From: Acinetobacter bohemicus ANC 3994
GTDB taxonomy: Bacteria; Pseudomonadota; Gammaproteobacteria; Pseudomonadales; Moraxellaceae
Direction of reading: 5' to 3'
DNA: 64,000 bases
NCBI RefSeq assembly: GCF_000367925.1
Contig: NZ_KB849176.1
Span: 310,001-374,000, forward strand
Under the pieces are notes generated by a model. The model ran no database searches, was not told where the DNA came from, and was given only the letters and a program-made list of their open reading frames with translations. Shown here piece after piece: positions 17,874 through 26,817 of the stretch. The position numbers and the translations under genes are program-made. Numbering within the stretch: the stretch's first letter is position 1; each line of letters begins with the position of its first letter.

Positions 17874-18914
17874 TTAACTTTTCAAGTCTTTCAATAGGAA
17901 AGGCATGATATAGGCAGCATCAGCACCAACACCACGTAAGGTCGCTGATGCAAAATTTCTTTGTTTAGGAAAGCCTAAAAAATATAAGCCTGAATGTGCA
18001 TCCGATACTCCATTACGCTGAATTAGGTTTTGATTTGAATCAATCACTTTTAACCCATCTAAATACGAAACATTAGGTCTAAATCCTGTGGCAAATAAGA
18101 GTGTGTCAATTTCTTCTTTTGCACCATTTGACCAAATGACACCAGATTCATCCACTTCAGTAAATATTTCGCGTTGCTGAAATAGTCCACTTTTCAGGGC
18201 TGCACGGTATCGTCCATCATCTAAGACGGGTGTGCTTTGATCGTTTAGCCAACGTGTTTTTTCTAAGCCTGTCCATTTTAACCACCAGTGAAAATCCATA
18301 CCTAGAATTTTCTGCGGGAAAAACTTTATCTTTTCTCGGGTTGCAATTGTAACGTTTGAGGAAGTTCCCAATTCAGCTGCAATTTGCACAGCAGAGTTTG
18401 CAGCTCCCACCACGACTATTTTTTGATTGATATAGCTTTGTGGATTCAGATATTCAGCACTATGGATAATTTTCCCTTTGAACTTATCTAGTCCTTTTAT
18501 TTTAGGAATATAAGGCTGAGCAAATGCACCAGAGGCAGCAATGAGCGTTTTGGTCTGATAACAATTGTTTTGGCTCGTTAAGACTTCAAAACCTTGATCA
18601 TTAGGAGTAACTCTTATGACGCTTTCATTTAGCTGAATAGGAAAGTTAAATTTTTCAGCATACGATTTTAAATAGTCGATTACTTCGTCCCGTAGAGGAT
18701 ATGCATGTTCAGTTTTAGGAAAGCTGAGATCAGGTAGTGATGAATATGCGGCAGGAGAGAATAATTTTAAGCTGTCGTAATAATGATGCCATGAACCTCC
18801 AATCTGATTGGTTGCTTCTAGAATAAGATAATTAACCTGATTTTTTTTAAGATGCCATGCAGCAGCTAAGCCTGCTTGCCCTGCACCGATGACTAATGTT
18901 TCTATTGTTTTCAT
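17874..18914 (-). CDS. Flavin-dependent monooxygenase, second ArsO-like paralogue
   Basis: A 346-residue enzyme with FAD loop VIGAGQAGLAAAWHL, signature FKGKIIHSAEY, NADPH loop VVGAANSAVQIA and a late ATGFRPN motif. It has the same architecture as the protein encoded at 15489-16577. It runs opposite to the MFS gene and is preceded, on the same strand, by an ArsR-type regulator gene 62 bases upstream. Imperfect dyads (ATGTGTGCC...ATACATAT, 18940-18962) in that gap resemble the one upstream of the regulator. Regulation by that ArsR is therefore likely. The substrate is unknown. Confidence 0.8.
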   Translation of the reverse strand: MKTIETLVIGAGQAGLAAAWHLKKNQVNYLILEATNQIGGSWHHYYDSLKLFSPAAYSSLPDLSFPKTEHAYPLRDEVIDYLKSYAEKFNFPIQLNESVIRVTPNDQGFEVLTSQNNCYQTKTLIAASGAFAQPYIPKIKGLDKFKGKIIHSAEYLNPQSYINQKIVVVGAANSAVQIAAELGTSSNVTIATREKIKFFPQKILGMDFHWWLKWTGLEKTRWLNDQSTPVLDDGRYRAALKSGLFQQREIFTEVDESGVIWSNGAKEEIDTLLFATGFRPNVSYLDGLKVIDSNQNLIQRNGVSDAHSGLYFLGFPKQRNFASATLRGVGADAAYIMPFLLKDLKS

Positions 18915-18976
18915 AAAATCGAACCTGTATTAAATGTGCTTATGTGTGCCTATATACATATATTGGGTAAAAAAAG

Positions 18977-19300
18977 TTAGTTACAACAATATGGCATGAT
19001 GAGTTTCAGTTCCTTCAAGATGGCTTCAAACTTATGAATGATCTCTAACCCATTGATTTCGTAAATACGATGCCTTCCTGCGCGTTCAACACGTAAAATT
19101 CCTGCATCAAGTAGAACTTGTAAATGACGCGATATTACAGATCTTTCTTGAGGAAGGTCTTCAGCAATTTGGCTGATATCTGCTTTACCAAGTATTAAGA
19201 GTTGACGAATCACAGCAAGTCTTGCAGGTTCTTGTAATGCCTTAAAAAGAGGGTCATTGAGAACGCTAAGTGCGGAATCAATGGCGAGTTCTTTATTCAT
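18977..19300 (-). CDS. ArsR-family transcriptional repressor with C-terminal Cys pair
   Basis: A 107-residue winged-helix repressor; LPQERSVISRHLQVLLDAG is the recognition region and GRHRIYEING the wing. It lacks the CVC motif of the repressor encoded at 11856 but ends LIMPYCCN, so a C-terminal cysteine pair could bind arsenite or another soft metal. This arrangement is known for some arsenic repressors that evolved binding sites elsewhere in the fold. It lies immediately upstream of, and parallel to, the monooxygenase gene at 17874-18914, and probably controls it. Confidence 0.85.
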   Translation of the reverse strand: MNKELAIDSALSVLNDPLFKALQEPARLAVIRQLLILGKADISQIAEDLPQERSVISRHLQVLLDAGILRVERAGRHRIYEINGLEIIHKFEAILKELKLIMPYCCN

Positions 19301-19350
19301 TTGGATAAAGTCTGATTGTATCGTGGCCTAAAGATAACACGATAAAATAT

Positions 19351-19370
19351 ACGTGTATATAAATACACAT
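19351..19370. promoter_or_regulatory. Candidate operator for the second ArsR
   Basis: A dyad GTGTAT-ATAA-ATACAC (19353-19368) within ATACGTGTATATAAATACACAT lies about 50 bases upstream of the regulator's start. Part of it resembles the ATACATAT/GTGTGCC stretch before the monooxygenase gene. An ArsR binding site is inferred from position and symmetry. Confidence 0.45.
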
Positions 19371-19374
19371 ATTA

Positions 19375-19739
19375 TTAGCGTCGAACAGCTTCAACAAATT
19401 GAAGAACTGAAACTAAACCATGAACAGTTTCAATTTGTTCCATTGGAACTCCACCAGTGACTCGATTTTTTGATTTAAGAAAATGCTGAATCCAATCTGA
19501 ATCACCACCTGTTAGATGATGTAAAGCTCTAAACAGATTAATAAATAATAATGCTAATTCACCTTGCTTGGATGCAGGATTTATTTCAAGTTGTGTTCTT
19601 AATTTATTTATTGTTGGCTCAGATATTCCCAAAATAGTGGCAAGTTGAGTTTGAGTAAAATTGAATTGTTTACCCGTATTGAAAAAGGCTTTTTCTAAAA
19701 CTATTTTTTATCTATAGATTGTACTGATGATGTATTCAT
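19375..19739 (-). pseudogene. Xre/MbcA/ParS-type antitoxin, frameshifted
   Basis: The remaining open frame gives only 85 residues from MGISEPTINKL, lacking an N-terminal half. Reading further upstream in the same frame continues the protein (VLEKAFFNTGKQFNFTQTQLATIL), and a plausible ATG at 19739 starts in another frame (MNTSSVQSIDKK). One extra A in the six-A run at 19704-19709 (minus strand) would join both into a 121-residue protein: an N-terminal HTH and a C-terminal MbcA/ParS toxin-binding domain. No RES toxin gene is adjacent. It is thus a broken orphan antitoxin or a sequencing error in a homopolymer. Confidence 0.7.
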
Positions 19740-20122
19740 GGTTAGGACTCATCGTGTAATTCTAAAATTGTATTTTAAAGATATTGAGGATACAAACAAT
19801 ATAGATTCAATAAATGAATGCCCTTAGATTGAAGTTAGAGCTTAAATTGGAAGCATTTTGGAGACGGTAAATAGTTATAAGTATTAGTTTTTATATGTTT
19901 ATTTTAAGCCAATTTATAGTTTGACTTTTTAAACGTCTCTTATTTCAAAAATAAAATTTTTGCTATTGCTGAAGTCAGTGACTTAGTTAATCCATCATTA
20001 GATGGGATATAGATTATATTTATTTGTAACAAAATATTATAAAAGAGGGAGGCATGATGTCCATTTTTATAATTTTAGAAATTGACTGTTTAATTCTGTG
20101 GCTATAGTTAAATCTTTGATTT

Positions 20123-20374
20123 ATGGAAGTCCATTTTTTTAAACTTATAAGTAAACAAGCGCATGTTTGGCAAATTCAACAAGGCTTATCTGTCATTCGT
20201 AAAGCGATCTTTGATCGTCGATACAATTACATTTTGGAGCAAGGTAAACTGTTTTTACAGTATGGCATTGAGCAACAAGCGCAGATGGTTCAGGATTATT
20301 TTATTAAAAAAGCACGTGGGCAAGAGTGTCGGGCCTATGAAGCCTGTATTCCGTTTTTGTCTCAAAAAGCATGA
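20123..20374 (+). CDS. Small hypothetical protein
   Basis: The 83-residue product is rich in Gln, Lys and aromatic residues and ends in a short Cys-containing tail (GQECRAYEACIPF). No family was recognised, and there is no signal peptide or membrane segment. The ATG lacks a clear ribosome site. The roughly 380 bases before it, up to the antitoxin relic, are AT-rich and show no gene. It marks the passage from the accessory block to the chromosomal operon at 20583. Confidence 0.5.
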   Translation: MEVHFFKLISKQAHVWQIQQGLSVIRKAIFDRRYNYILEQGKLFLQYGIEQQAQMVQDYFIKKARGQECRAYEACIPFLSQKA

Positions 20375-20582
20375 TTCTGTCCTGAACTGCTAAATTGCGC
20401 TAAAAATTGTTAGACAAGCAAATCTAAAGTCATAATTTGCTAATCAGTTGATGTGAATTGCTAATGGCATCTAGGGTGGTATCGCTTAATTTTTTTACAA
20501 AGTTTGGTTTTTATTTTTAAGTTGCAGAAAGAATTACGCTTAGAAATAGAAGTTGCTCAACCTAGAAAAATAAGGTGTCGCC

Positions 20583-21539
20583 ATGTTATTTGCACAATCT
20601 ATAAAAGCTACACTGGCAAAAAAATTTGCAGGTGTATCCTTTAGCTTAGATCAACAATCTCCCATTGTACCTATTCGTCATATGAAGTTTGATTTCGATC
20701 CTCAGCAGATTGATTACAAGTTTTATATGAATGCCGAATTGGCCAGTGCTTATTTTGCATCATTGTCAATTTTTCTCACTTATGGTGAAGATTTAGTGAT
20801 AGATACTGCACGTTACCATCGCAATTTGATTCAAGATCCGCTGCTCAAACAACGCGTGACTTCACTGATTGGTCAAGAGGCGTTGCATTCTAAGTTGCAT
20901 GAAGAGTTGAATGATGCCTTTTTACAAGTCGATTTGCCTGTGAAGCTATTTCGTACTTGGGCCGGTTGGGTTTTTGATTATGGTTTTAATCGCTTACCAC
21001 AACCGATGAAATTATCATTGATGGCGGCAATTGAGCATTTTACTGCTGTTTTAGCCGAATATATGATGAATCATGAAGCTATCTTTTTTGCTTCTCAAGA
21101 TGAAAAACAGCGTGCGATTTGGATGTGGCATATGTTGGAAGAGTCAGAGCATAAAGATATTGCTTTTGATGTCTTTCAGACCTTGTCGAATAACTATGCT
21201 TTACGTATTGCAGGTTTTTTCCCCGCGCTGATTACGATTTTAGTGCTGATTTCAGCAGCATCTTTATTGGTGCCTTTTTATCGCAAGCCTAAAAATTTGA
21301 TTAGTTTGAGCTATTGGCAAGATATGCGCCGCAGTGTTGGGCTGATTTTTGGTTTGAAAGATGGTGTTTACGGCAGCAGCATTCGGCATATTTTTGATTA
21401 TTTACGTCCTGATTTTCATCCGAATGATCATGATACTTCGGCATTTCTTGCCTATTATAAACAGCGTTTGCTTAATCCTACCGATGGTGTGTTGGCGCCT
21501 TATTTTATCAAGGAGTTTACCCCAGCACTAAAGGTTTAA
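20583..21539 (+). CDS. Predicted metal-dependent hydrolase (PF10118-type)
   Basis: A 318-residue helical protein with IRHMKFDFD near the start and metal-ligand-like motifs on helices: IGQEALHSKLHEELN, AIEHFTAVLAEY and MLEESEHKDIAFDVF. The E-x-x-H pattern suggests a ferritin-like di-iron or metal centre. The family is annotated as metal-dependent hydrolase, but its reaction is not established. A hydrophobic stretch (ALITILVLISAASLLVPF) could be membrane-associated. It is first of three co-directional genes with an SDR and a Baeyer-Villiger-type monooxygenase, suggesting lipid or ketone breakdown. Confidence 0.78.
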   Translation: MLFAQSIKATLAKKFAGVSFSLDQQSPIVPIRHMKFDFDPQQIDYKFYMNAELASAYFASLSIFLTYGEDLVIDTARYHRNLIQDPLLKQRVTSLIGQEALHSKLHEELNDAFLQVDLPVKLFRTWAGWVFDYGFNRLPQPMKLSLMAAIEHFTAVLAEYMMNHEAIFFASQDEKQRAIWMWHMLEESEHKDIAFDVFQTLSNNYALRIAGFFPALITILVLISAASLLVPFYRKPKNLISLSYWQDMRRSVGLIFGLKDGVYGSSIRHIFDYLRPDFHPNDHDTSAFLAYYKQRLLNPTDGVLAPYFIKEFTPALKV

Positions 21540-21581
21540 AAAATAGAACTTAAATAAATATAAAATAAATGGAATAAAAAT

Positions 21582-22430
21582 ATGGCTATTTTTTCAAAAA
21601 AGTTGGCGCCTACAAGAAATGCTTATGCTGTGGTCACGGGTGCAGGAAGTGGTATCGGGCGCAGTTTTGCGGTGGAGTTGGCAAAACGTGGTGGCACTAT
21701 TGTCTGTGCGGATATTAATTTAGATGCAGCCGATGAAACGGTGCAAATGATTAAAAGCTTAACTTCAGCGCAAGCTTTTGCGGTGCAATGTGATGTGGGA
21801 AATCAGCATCAAGTGCAAGCTTTGGCTGATCAAGCCGAGCAATTGATGAAACACTCCGTAACCTTGCTGATTAATAATGCGGGCGTGGGTTTAGGTGGTA
21901 AGTTTGATGAAGTCTCGCTGGAGGATTGGCAATGGTGTATGCAGGTCAATTTATGGGGTGTGATTTATGGTTGTCACTACTTTGTGCCTAAATTTAAACA
22001 ACAAGGTTATGGTGCAATTATTAATGTGGCTTCTGCGGCAGGCTTTACTGCCGCACCTGAAATGACTGCTTATAACGTAACTAAATCGAGTGTGTTGGCT
22101 TTGTCAGAAACGCTGTCAGCAGAATTACGTGGTGCAAAAATTCGGGTCAATGTGCTTTGCCCAACCTTAGTACCGACCAATATTATGAAAAATGGACGCT
22201 TACCGAGTCATTATTCAGAGCGGGCAGATCATTTGTTGATGAATCATGCTTTTACCACCACTGATCAAGTAGTGATTAAAACGCTGAATAATTTAGATGC
22301 GGGTCGGCTTTACACCATTCCTCAACCTGATGCAAAATTGTTCTGGTGGATGAAGCGTGCTGCACCTAGCTTGTATGCAAAACTGCTTGGCATGGGCTAT
22401 CCAATATTTAATAAATACATAAAAAAATAA
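21582..22430 (+). CDS. Short-chain dehydrogenase/reductase
   Basis: A 282-residue classical SDR: the nucleotide-binding TGAGSGIGRSFA, NNAG in LLINNAGVG, catalytic Ser in NVASAAGF and the YNVTK tyrosine-lysine pair. It interconverts an alcohol and a ketone or aldehyde with NAD(P)H; the substrate is unknown. It lies 42 bases after the hydrolase and 12 bases before the monooxygenase gene, so the three are one operon. In such a set the SDR could supply the ketone that the monooxygenase oxidises. Confidence 0.88.
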   Translation: MAIFSKKLAPTRNAYAVVTGAGSGIGRSFAVELAKRGGTIVCADINLDAADETVQMIKSLTSAQAFAVQCDVGNQHQVQALADQAEQLMKHSVTLLINNAGVGLGGKFDEVSLEDWQWCMQVNLWGVIYGCHYFVPKFKQQGYGAIINVASAAGFTAAPEMTAYNVTKSSVLALSETLSAELRGAKIRVNVLCPTLVPTNIMKNGRLPSHYSERADHLLMNHAFTTTDQVVIKTLNNLDAGRLYTIPQPDAKLFWWMKRAAPSLYAKLLGMGYPIFNKYIKK

Positions 22431-22442
22431 GAAGGTTAAAAA

Positions 22443-24041
22443 ATGAATATTAAAACTGAACTTGATGTCAATTTAAAAAATGCTGACGTAGATACAGTGC
22501 AAAATTTAAAGAAAACCATAACAAAACCCACTAAAAAGCGTAGCTCAGCTAAAGCTAAAAATACAACAGATCACAATGTGCAGCTGCCTAGTCATGTGTA
22601 TGACACGATTGTTGTGGGAGCTGGAATTTCCGGAATTGCTGCTGCGGTAAAACTCAATAAAGTTGGCTATGATAATTACATTGTGATCGAAAAAGCGGAT
22701 CGTGTCGGTGGGGCGTGGCGTGAAAATACCTATCCGGGATGTGGTTGTGATGTGCCATCGGCATTGTATTCATTTTCATTTGCACCGAGTTATAAATGGA
22801 GTCATTTATTTGCCAAGCAACCTGAAATCTTAAGTTATTTGGAAGATGTTGTAGATCAGTTCGATCTCAAGCAAAAGATCGAATTTAATAATGAACTCAT
22901 GAATGCGAAGTGGGATGAGGACAAACATCTGTGGCAGCTAGAAACACAAAAAGGGACTTATCAGGCCAAAACTGTGATTTTTAGCACAGGTCCGATTACG
23001 GAGCCTTCAATGCCTAAACTTAAGGGAATTGAAACTTTTAAAGGTGAAATGTTTCATTCTGCACGATGGAATCATGATTGTGATTTAACAGCGAAGCGAA
23101 TTGCTGTGATTGGAACAGGGGCATCCGCCATTCAATTTGTGCCACAAATTCAACCTTTGGCGAGTGAATTGTTTATCTTTCAGCGTACTGCACCATGGGT
23201 ATTACCTAAACCAGATTTCCCATTGGGTGAAAAAGGCAAGCTTTTGGTTGAAAAAATACCAGCAATTCAGCAGAAATGGCGTGGGGTGGTCGCGAGTTCA
23301 TTAAATATTATTAACTTTGGTTTACGTAATCCAAAAGTTTTAGAACCGGTTAATTTTCTGAGTCGGAAATTATTGAGTTGGCAAATTCCAGATCGACAAT
23401 TACGTAAAAATGTCACCCCTAATTTTTCGATTGGCTGTAAGCGATTATTGTTTGCCAATAATTATTATCCAGCATTGCAAGCAGACAATACGCATCTCAT
23501 TCCATATGGTTTGGTTGAGGTAGAGGGCAATACTGTGATTGCTGCTAATGGTGAGCGACATGATGTGGATGTCATTATTTGGGGCACTGGTTTTGAAGTG
23601 TCTCATCCTCCAGTTGGAAAGCGGGTGAGGAATGCTGAAGGGCAGTTACTTGCGGATTTGTGGAAAGACAGTTCCCCAGAGGCTTTTTTAGGCACCAGTA
23701 TTGAAGGTGTGCCAAATGCCTTTCTGGTACTGGGTCCCAATATTTTGGTCTATGATTCATTTATTGGGATTGCAGAAGCACAACTGGACTATATCGTCAG
23801 TGCTTTGGTGAAAATGAAAAGTCTGAAATTTATTCGTTTTGAAATAAAAAAAGAGGTGGTGCGCAAACATAATTTTAAGTTGCAAAAGCAGCTACAAACC
23901 ACTGTATTTAATAGTGGTGGCTGTAAAAGCTATTACTTAGATGCACATGGACGTAACTTTGCCGCTTGGCCTTGGTCGTTGGCTAAGTTAAAACAACAAC
24001 TTAAAGAAATGAATTTACAGCACTACGATATTGTTCATTGA
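22443..24041 (+). CDS. Baeyer-Villiger-type flavin monooxygenase
   Basis: The 532-residue protein has an FAD loop (VVGAGISGIAAAVKL), the Baeyer-Villiger fingerprint FxGxxxHxxxW as FKGEMFHSARW, and an NADPH loop (VIGTGASAIQFV). It would insert one oxygen next to a carbonyl with O2 and NADPH. The first 45 residues are Lys/Asn/Thr-rich and precede the usual start of homology, so they may be a disordered extension. It is the last gene of a hydrolase - SDR - monooxygenase operon and is closed by a bidirectional terminator shared with gltA. Confidence 0.88.
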   Translation: MNIKTELDVNLKNADVDTVQNLKKTITKPTKKRSSAKAKNTTDHNVQLPSHVYDTIVVGAGISGIAAAVKLNKVGYDNYIVIEKADRVGGAWRENTYPGCGCDVPSALYSFSFAPSYKWSHLFAKQPEILSYLEDVVDQFDLKQKIEFNNELMNAKWDEDKHLWQLETQKGTYQAKTVIFSTGPITEPSMPKLKGIETFKGEMFHSARWNHDCDLTAKRIAVIGTGASAIQFVPQIQPLASELFIFQRTAPWVLPKPDFPLGEKGKLLVEKIPAIQQKWRGVVASSLNIINFGLRNPKVLEPVNFLSRKLLSWQIPDRQLRKNVTPNFSIGCKRLLFANNYYPALQADNTHLIPYGLVEVEGNTVIAANGERHDVDVIIWGTGFEVSHPPVGKRVRNAEGQLLADLWKDSSPEAFLGTSIEGVPNAFLVLGPNILVYDSFIGIAEAQLDYIVSALVKMKSLKFIRFEIKKEVVRKHNFKLQKQLQTTVFNSGGCKSYYLDAHGRNFAAWPWSLAKLKQQLKEMNLQHYDIVH

Positions 24042-24083
24042 TAAATGAAGTGTTGATATATTGTTGATATGTTTTTGAACATT

Positions 24084-24111
24084 AAAAAACCACCCCAAAG
24101 GGTGGTTTTTT
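24084..24111. terminator. Bidirectional terminator between the monooxygenase gene and gltA
   Basis: AAAAAACCACCC and GGGTGGTTTTTT pair as a 12-bp stem with a 4-base loop, with A and T tracts on both sides. It lies between the convergent genes ending at 24041 and 24133. Confidence 0.88.
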
Positions 24112-24132
24112 AAATCGAATAATTCTTAAGAA

Positions 24133-25410
24133 TTAACGACCTGCGATGTCACGTTGAACTTCACCAGTGTAAAGTTGACGTGGACGACCGATTTTGTAAG
24201 GGCCGCTGTGCATTTCTAACCAGTGGCTGATCCAGCCAACTGTACGTGCAAGAGCGAAGATTACTGTAAACATTTCTGTTGGGATACCAATCGCTTTAAG
24301 GATGATACCTGAGTAGAAGTCTACGTTAGGGTATAAGTTACGTTTGATGAAGTATTCGTCAGACAACGCAATACGTTCAAGTTCCATAGCAAGTGCAAGT
24401 TGTGGATCGTTAATACCTAGCGCACTAAGTACTTCGTCACACGTTTCTTTCATTACTTTTGCACGTGGATCGAAGTTTTTATAAACGCGGTGACCGAAGC
24501 CCATCAGTTTAACTTCTTTAGTTTTTACTTTTTCCATGAACTCAGCAACATTTTCTACAGTGCCGATTTCATCAAGCATCTTAAGAACAGCTTCGTTCGC
24601 GCCGCCGTGAGCAGGGCCCCAAAGTGCCGAGATACCCGCAGCGATACATGCGTAAGGATTAGCACCAGTAGAACCAGCTAAACGTACAGTCGATGTAGAC
24701 GCATTTTGTTCATGGTCAGCATGAAGCGTAAAGATACGGTCCATTGCTTTAGCAAGAATAGGGTTAACTTTGTAATCACGATCTGCTGGAGTAGCAAACA
24801 TCATGTAGAGGAAGTTTTCAGCGTAGCTTAAGTCGTTACGCGGATACATGAATGGTTGACCCACTGTGTATTTGTAGCTCCATGCAGCAAGCGTAGGAAC
24901 TTTAGCAATCAAGCGAACTGCTGTAATTTCACGGTGATCAACATTTTCAATGTCTAAGCTGTTGTGATAGAACGCAGAAAGCGCACCTACAACACCAACC
25001 ATGATCGCCATTGGATGAGCATCACGACGGAAACCATTGTAGAAGCGGCTAACTTGATCATGAACCATCGTATGGTTACGAACTTTAGCATCAAATTCTA
25101 CTTTTTGTTCAGCTGTTGGAAGTTCGCCGTTTAACAATAAGTAGCAAGTTTCTAGGTAGTCTGCTTTAGTTGCAAGTTGGTCAATCGGGTAACCACGGTG
25201 TAAAAGAATACCTTTGTTACCATCGATGAATGTGATTTTAGATTCACATGCAGCTGTCGCCATAAAACCAGGATCAAAAGTAAAGTGACCTGCGGCCAAC
25301 ACATCTTTAACGTCGATTACATCTGGGCCCAATGTGCCGCTGTAAATTGGTAATTCAATTTCTTTGCCATCAAGCTGTAAAACGGCTTTTTTGCCAGTTG
25401 CGTCAGACAT
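24133..25410 (-). CDS. gltA: Citrate synthase
   Basis: A 425-residue type II (hexameric, Gram-negative type) citrate synthase: condensation of acetyl-CoA with oxaloacetate. The catalytic histidines are in LHADHEQN and GFGHRVYK, and the Asp is in the FYSGIIL region (PNVDFYSGI). The N-terminal strand domain, LDGKEIELPIYSGTLGPDVID, is typical of the NADH-inhibited class. A GGAGATCG ribosome site precedes the ATG. It is encoded away from sdhC across about 1 kb, and the convergent terminator at 24084 ends its transcript. Confidence 0.97.
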   Translation of the reverse strand: MSDATGKKAVLQLDGKEIELPIYSGTLGPDVIDVKDVLAAGHFTFDPGFMATAACESKITFIDGNKGILLHRGYPIDQLATKADYLETCYLLLNGELPTAEQKVEFDAKVRNHTMVHDQVSRFYNGFRRDAHPMAIMVGVVGALSAFYHNSLDIENVDHREITAVRLIAKVPTLAAWSYKYTVGQPFMYPRNDLSYAENFLYMMFATPADRDYKVNPILAKAMDRIFTLHADHEQNASTSTVRLAGSTGANPYACIAAGISALWGPAHGGANEAVLKMLDEIGTVENVAEFMEKVKTKEVKLMGFGHRVYKNFDPRAKVMKETCDEVLSALGINDPQLALAMELERIALSDEYFIKRNLYPNVDFYSGIILKAIGIPTEMFTVIFALARTVGWISHWLEMHSGPYKIGRPRQLYTGEVQRDIAGR

Positions 25411-25502
25411 TTAATCGATCTCCTGTCCTGGTGAGTGTTTTATCCGACTCGTAGTACTCATCTTTATAATGCGCGAATCAGATGGATCAAAAATTTGCTA
25501 TA

Positions 25503-25530
25503 AGATTAGTGAGTACTGAAATTTTGTCAA
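25503..25530 (-). promoter_or_regulatory. Candidate gltA promoter
   Basis: On the minus strand, TTGACA (25530-25525) is followed after 16 bases by TAATCT (25508-25503), about 90 bases upstream of the gltA start. The -35 is perfect; the -10 is only moderate. Confidence 0.45.
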
Positions 25531-26280
25531 TTATACTTATGGATAAAACTGATGCCCTCACAGAGGTTTAGTTTATTGTCCCTAAAATAAAAAATGAATA
25601 AAATCACAGCACCGACGCGCTATAATAAGTGAAATTATTCGCTTGGTGCAGAAAAAAATATAAATATAGCTTTAATTGTAAATGTTTATAAAAAAATACT
25701 GGTTCTATTTTTTGAACAAATGGTGCTAATCCCTTTTTACGAAATCTATCTAATTTTCATAACTTACATTCATTTTTGTTCAAATAATATTTCATTTTGT
25801 TGCCTTATTTGGCATTAAATTCGAATGCATTTACTGTGTTTGATTGGTTAAAAAATGACTCATTGAGAATTGCAAGTTGATTAAAATTTAATCTAAATGC
25901 GTCATTTTTTGCAATTTTTTTAAGTTTAAATTCATTCGCTAGCATAATTTAATCATATTTATTTGTAGCTAAGTCATTATTTCATTTGGTTATATATCTA
26001 AATTATCTCTAAAAATAAATAGTGAACATTTTGATAGGAAATGCAAGTCCTCCCATATAAATGAAAGCACATAGATGTGAGAGTGGATATTCTTAATATC
26101 TTTAGTCTAAATTCGAGTGGTGCATAGAGGTCACTAAAAGGGTGTGGGCTGGATGGTTTACTTATAAAAACCAAGGGTATAGCTATGAATTAAAGCTAAA
26201 TTATTGGTTTATATAGAATGTTTGTTATTGTTAATGATTCTTGTTTATATATTTTTATTCAAAAAGCGGTCTTTGATTGT
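25531..26280. other. Gene-free AT-rich region between gltA and sdhC
   Basis: No open frame with coding character and no RNA gene were recognised in these 750 bases. A weak inverted repeat GCACC...GGTGC (25609-25649) encloses AT-rich sequence. The length is large for two divergent promoters, so upstream regulatory sites or an unrecognised small RNA remain possible. Confidence 0.4.
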
Positions 26281-26309
26281 TTGTATTTTGATAGTTGACG
26301 TTTTATAAT
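26281..26309 (+). promoter_or_regulatory. Candidate sdhC promoter
   Basis: TTGTAT (26281-26286) and TATAAT (26304-26309) are separated by 17 bases. Transcription would begin near 26316 and give a leader of about 100 bases before sdhC. Confidence 0.5.
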
Positions 26310-26389
26310 TCAGTGTCGTTTTAAGTTTAGGCGTTGCTGGAGATAGCAATTACCTAAAAATGCTAGCTTTCCTTCGAATTAATTCCAAC

Positions 26390-26409
26390 AAACTCCGGAT
26401 GGAGTTTTT
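26390..26409 (+). promoter_or_regulatory. Terminator-like hairpin in the sdhC leader
   Basis: AAACTCC-GGAT-GGAGTTT, followed by two more T, forms a 7-bp stem with a short U tract ending 10 bases before the sdhC ATG. It could reduce transcription into the operon (attenuation) or mask the GGAG at 26401 from ribosomes. It is not needed as an end for any upstream gene, because none lies there. Confidence 0.45.
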
Positions 26410-26418
26410 ACTTACAGG

Positions 26419-26817
26419 ATGCCCGCTGTGAAAAGCAACAGACCTGTCAATTTGTCCATGGGTCAAGTTTTAGAAGTAAACTTAAAATCCCCTGTGGCTA
26501 TTGCATCAATTCTACACCGCCTCTCTGGCGTCATCGTATTTTTACTCGTACCGGTACTTTTGTGGCTTTTAGACAAATCATTGTCTTCTGCTGAAGGTTT
26601 TGCTCAAGTTCAAGCAATCCTTGGTGGCTTCATTGTGCGCTTTATCGTATGGGTATTTGTAGCCGGCTTAATTTTCCACTTTATTGCAGGTGTTAAGCAT
26701 TTACTTGCTGACCAAGGTATTGCTGAAGAACTGCAAAGTGGCCGAGTAGCATCTACTATCGCATTAATTTTGTCTGCAATTGGTATTGTTGCAGCATTTG
26801 TATGGATCGTACTCTAA
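26419..26817 (+). CDS. sdhC: Succinate dehydrogenase cytochrome b556 subunit
   Basis: A 132-residue inner-membrane anchor with three transmembrane helices. SPVAIASILHRLSGV is the conserved quinone-site Ser/Arg and helix I region, and HFIAGVKHLLAD holds the haem-ligand histidine. With SdhD it binds haem b and ubiquinone. ATG 26419 is preceded only by ACAGG with no spacing. A GTG at 26428 has AGGA at a good distance, so the first three residues are uncertain. It leads the sdhCDAB operon, with the stop overlapping the sdhD start. Confidence 0.94.
   Translation: MPAVKSNRPVNLSMGQVLEVNLKSPVAIASILHRLSGVIVFLLVPVLLWLLDKSLSSAEGFAQVQAILGGFIVRFIVWVFVAGLIFHFIAGVKHLLADQGIAEELQSGRVASTIALILSAIGIVAAFVWIVL

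Noticed and set aside
1..20000. CRISPR array or complete insertion sequence in the accessory region
   Set aside because: No regularly spaced repeats, and no DDE transposase or IS inverted-repeat pair was seen.
25531..26280. A small RNA gene between gltA and sdhC
   Set aside because: Only one weak inverted repeat and no promoter-terminator pair; not supportable.
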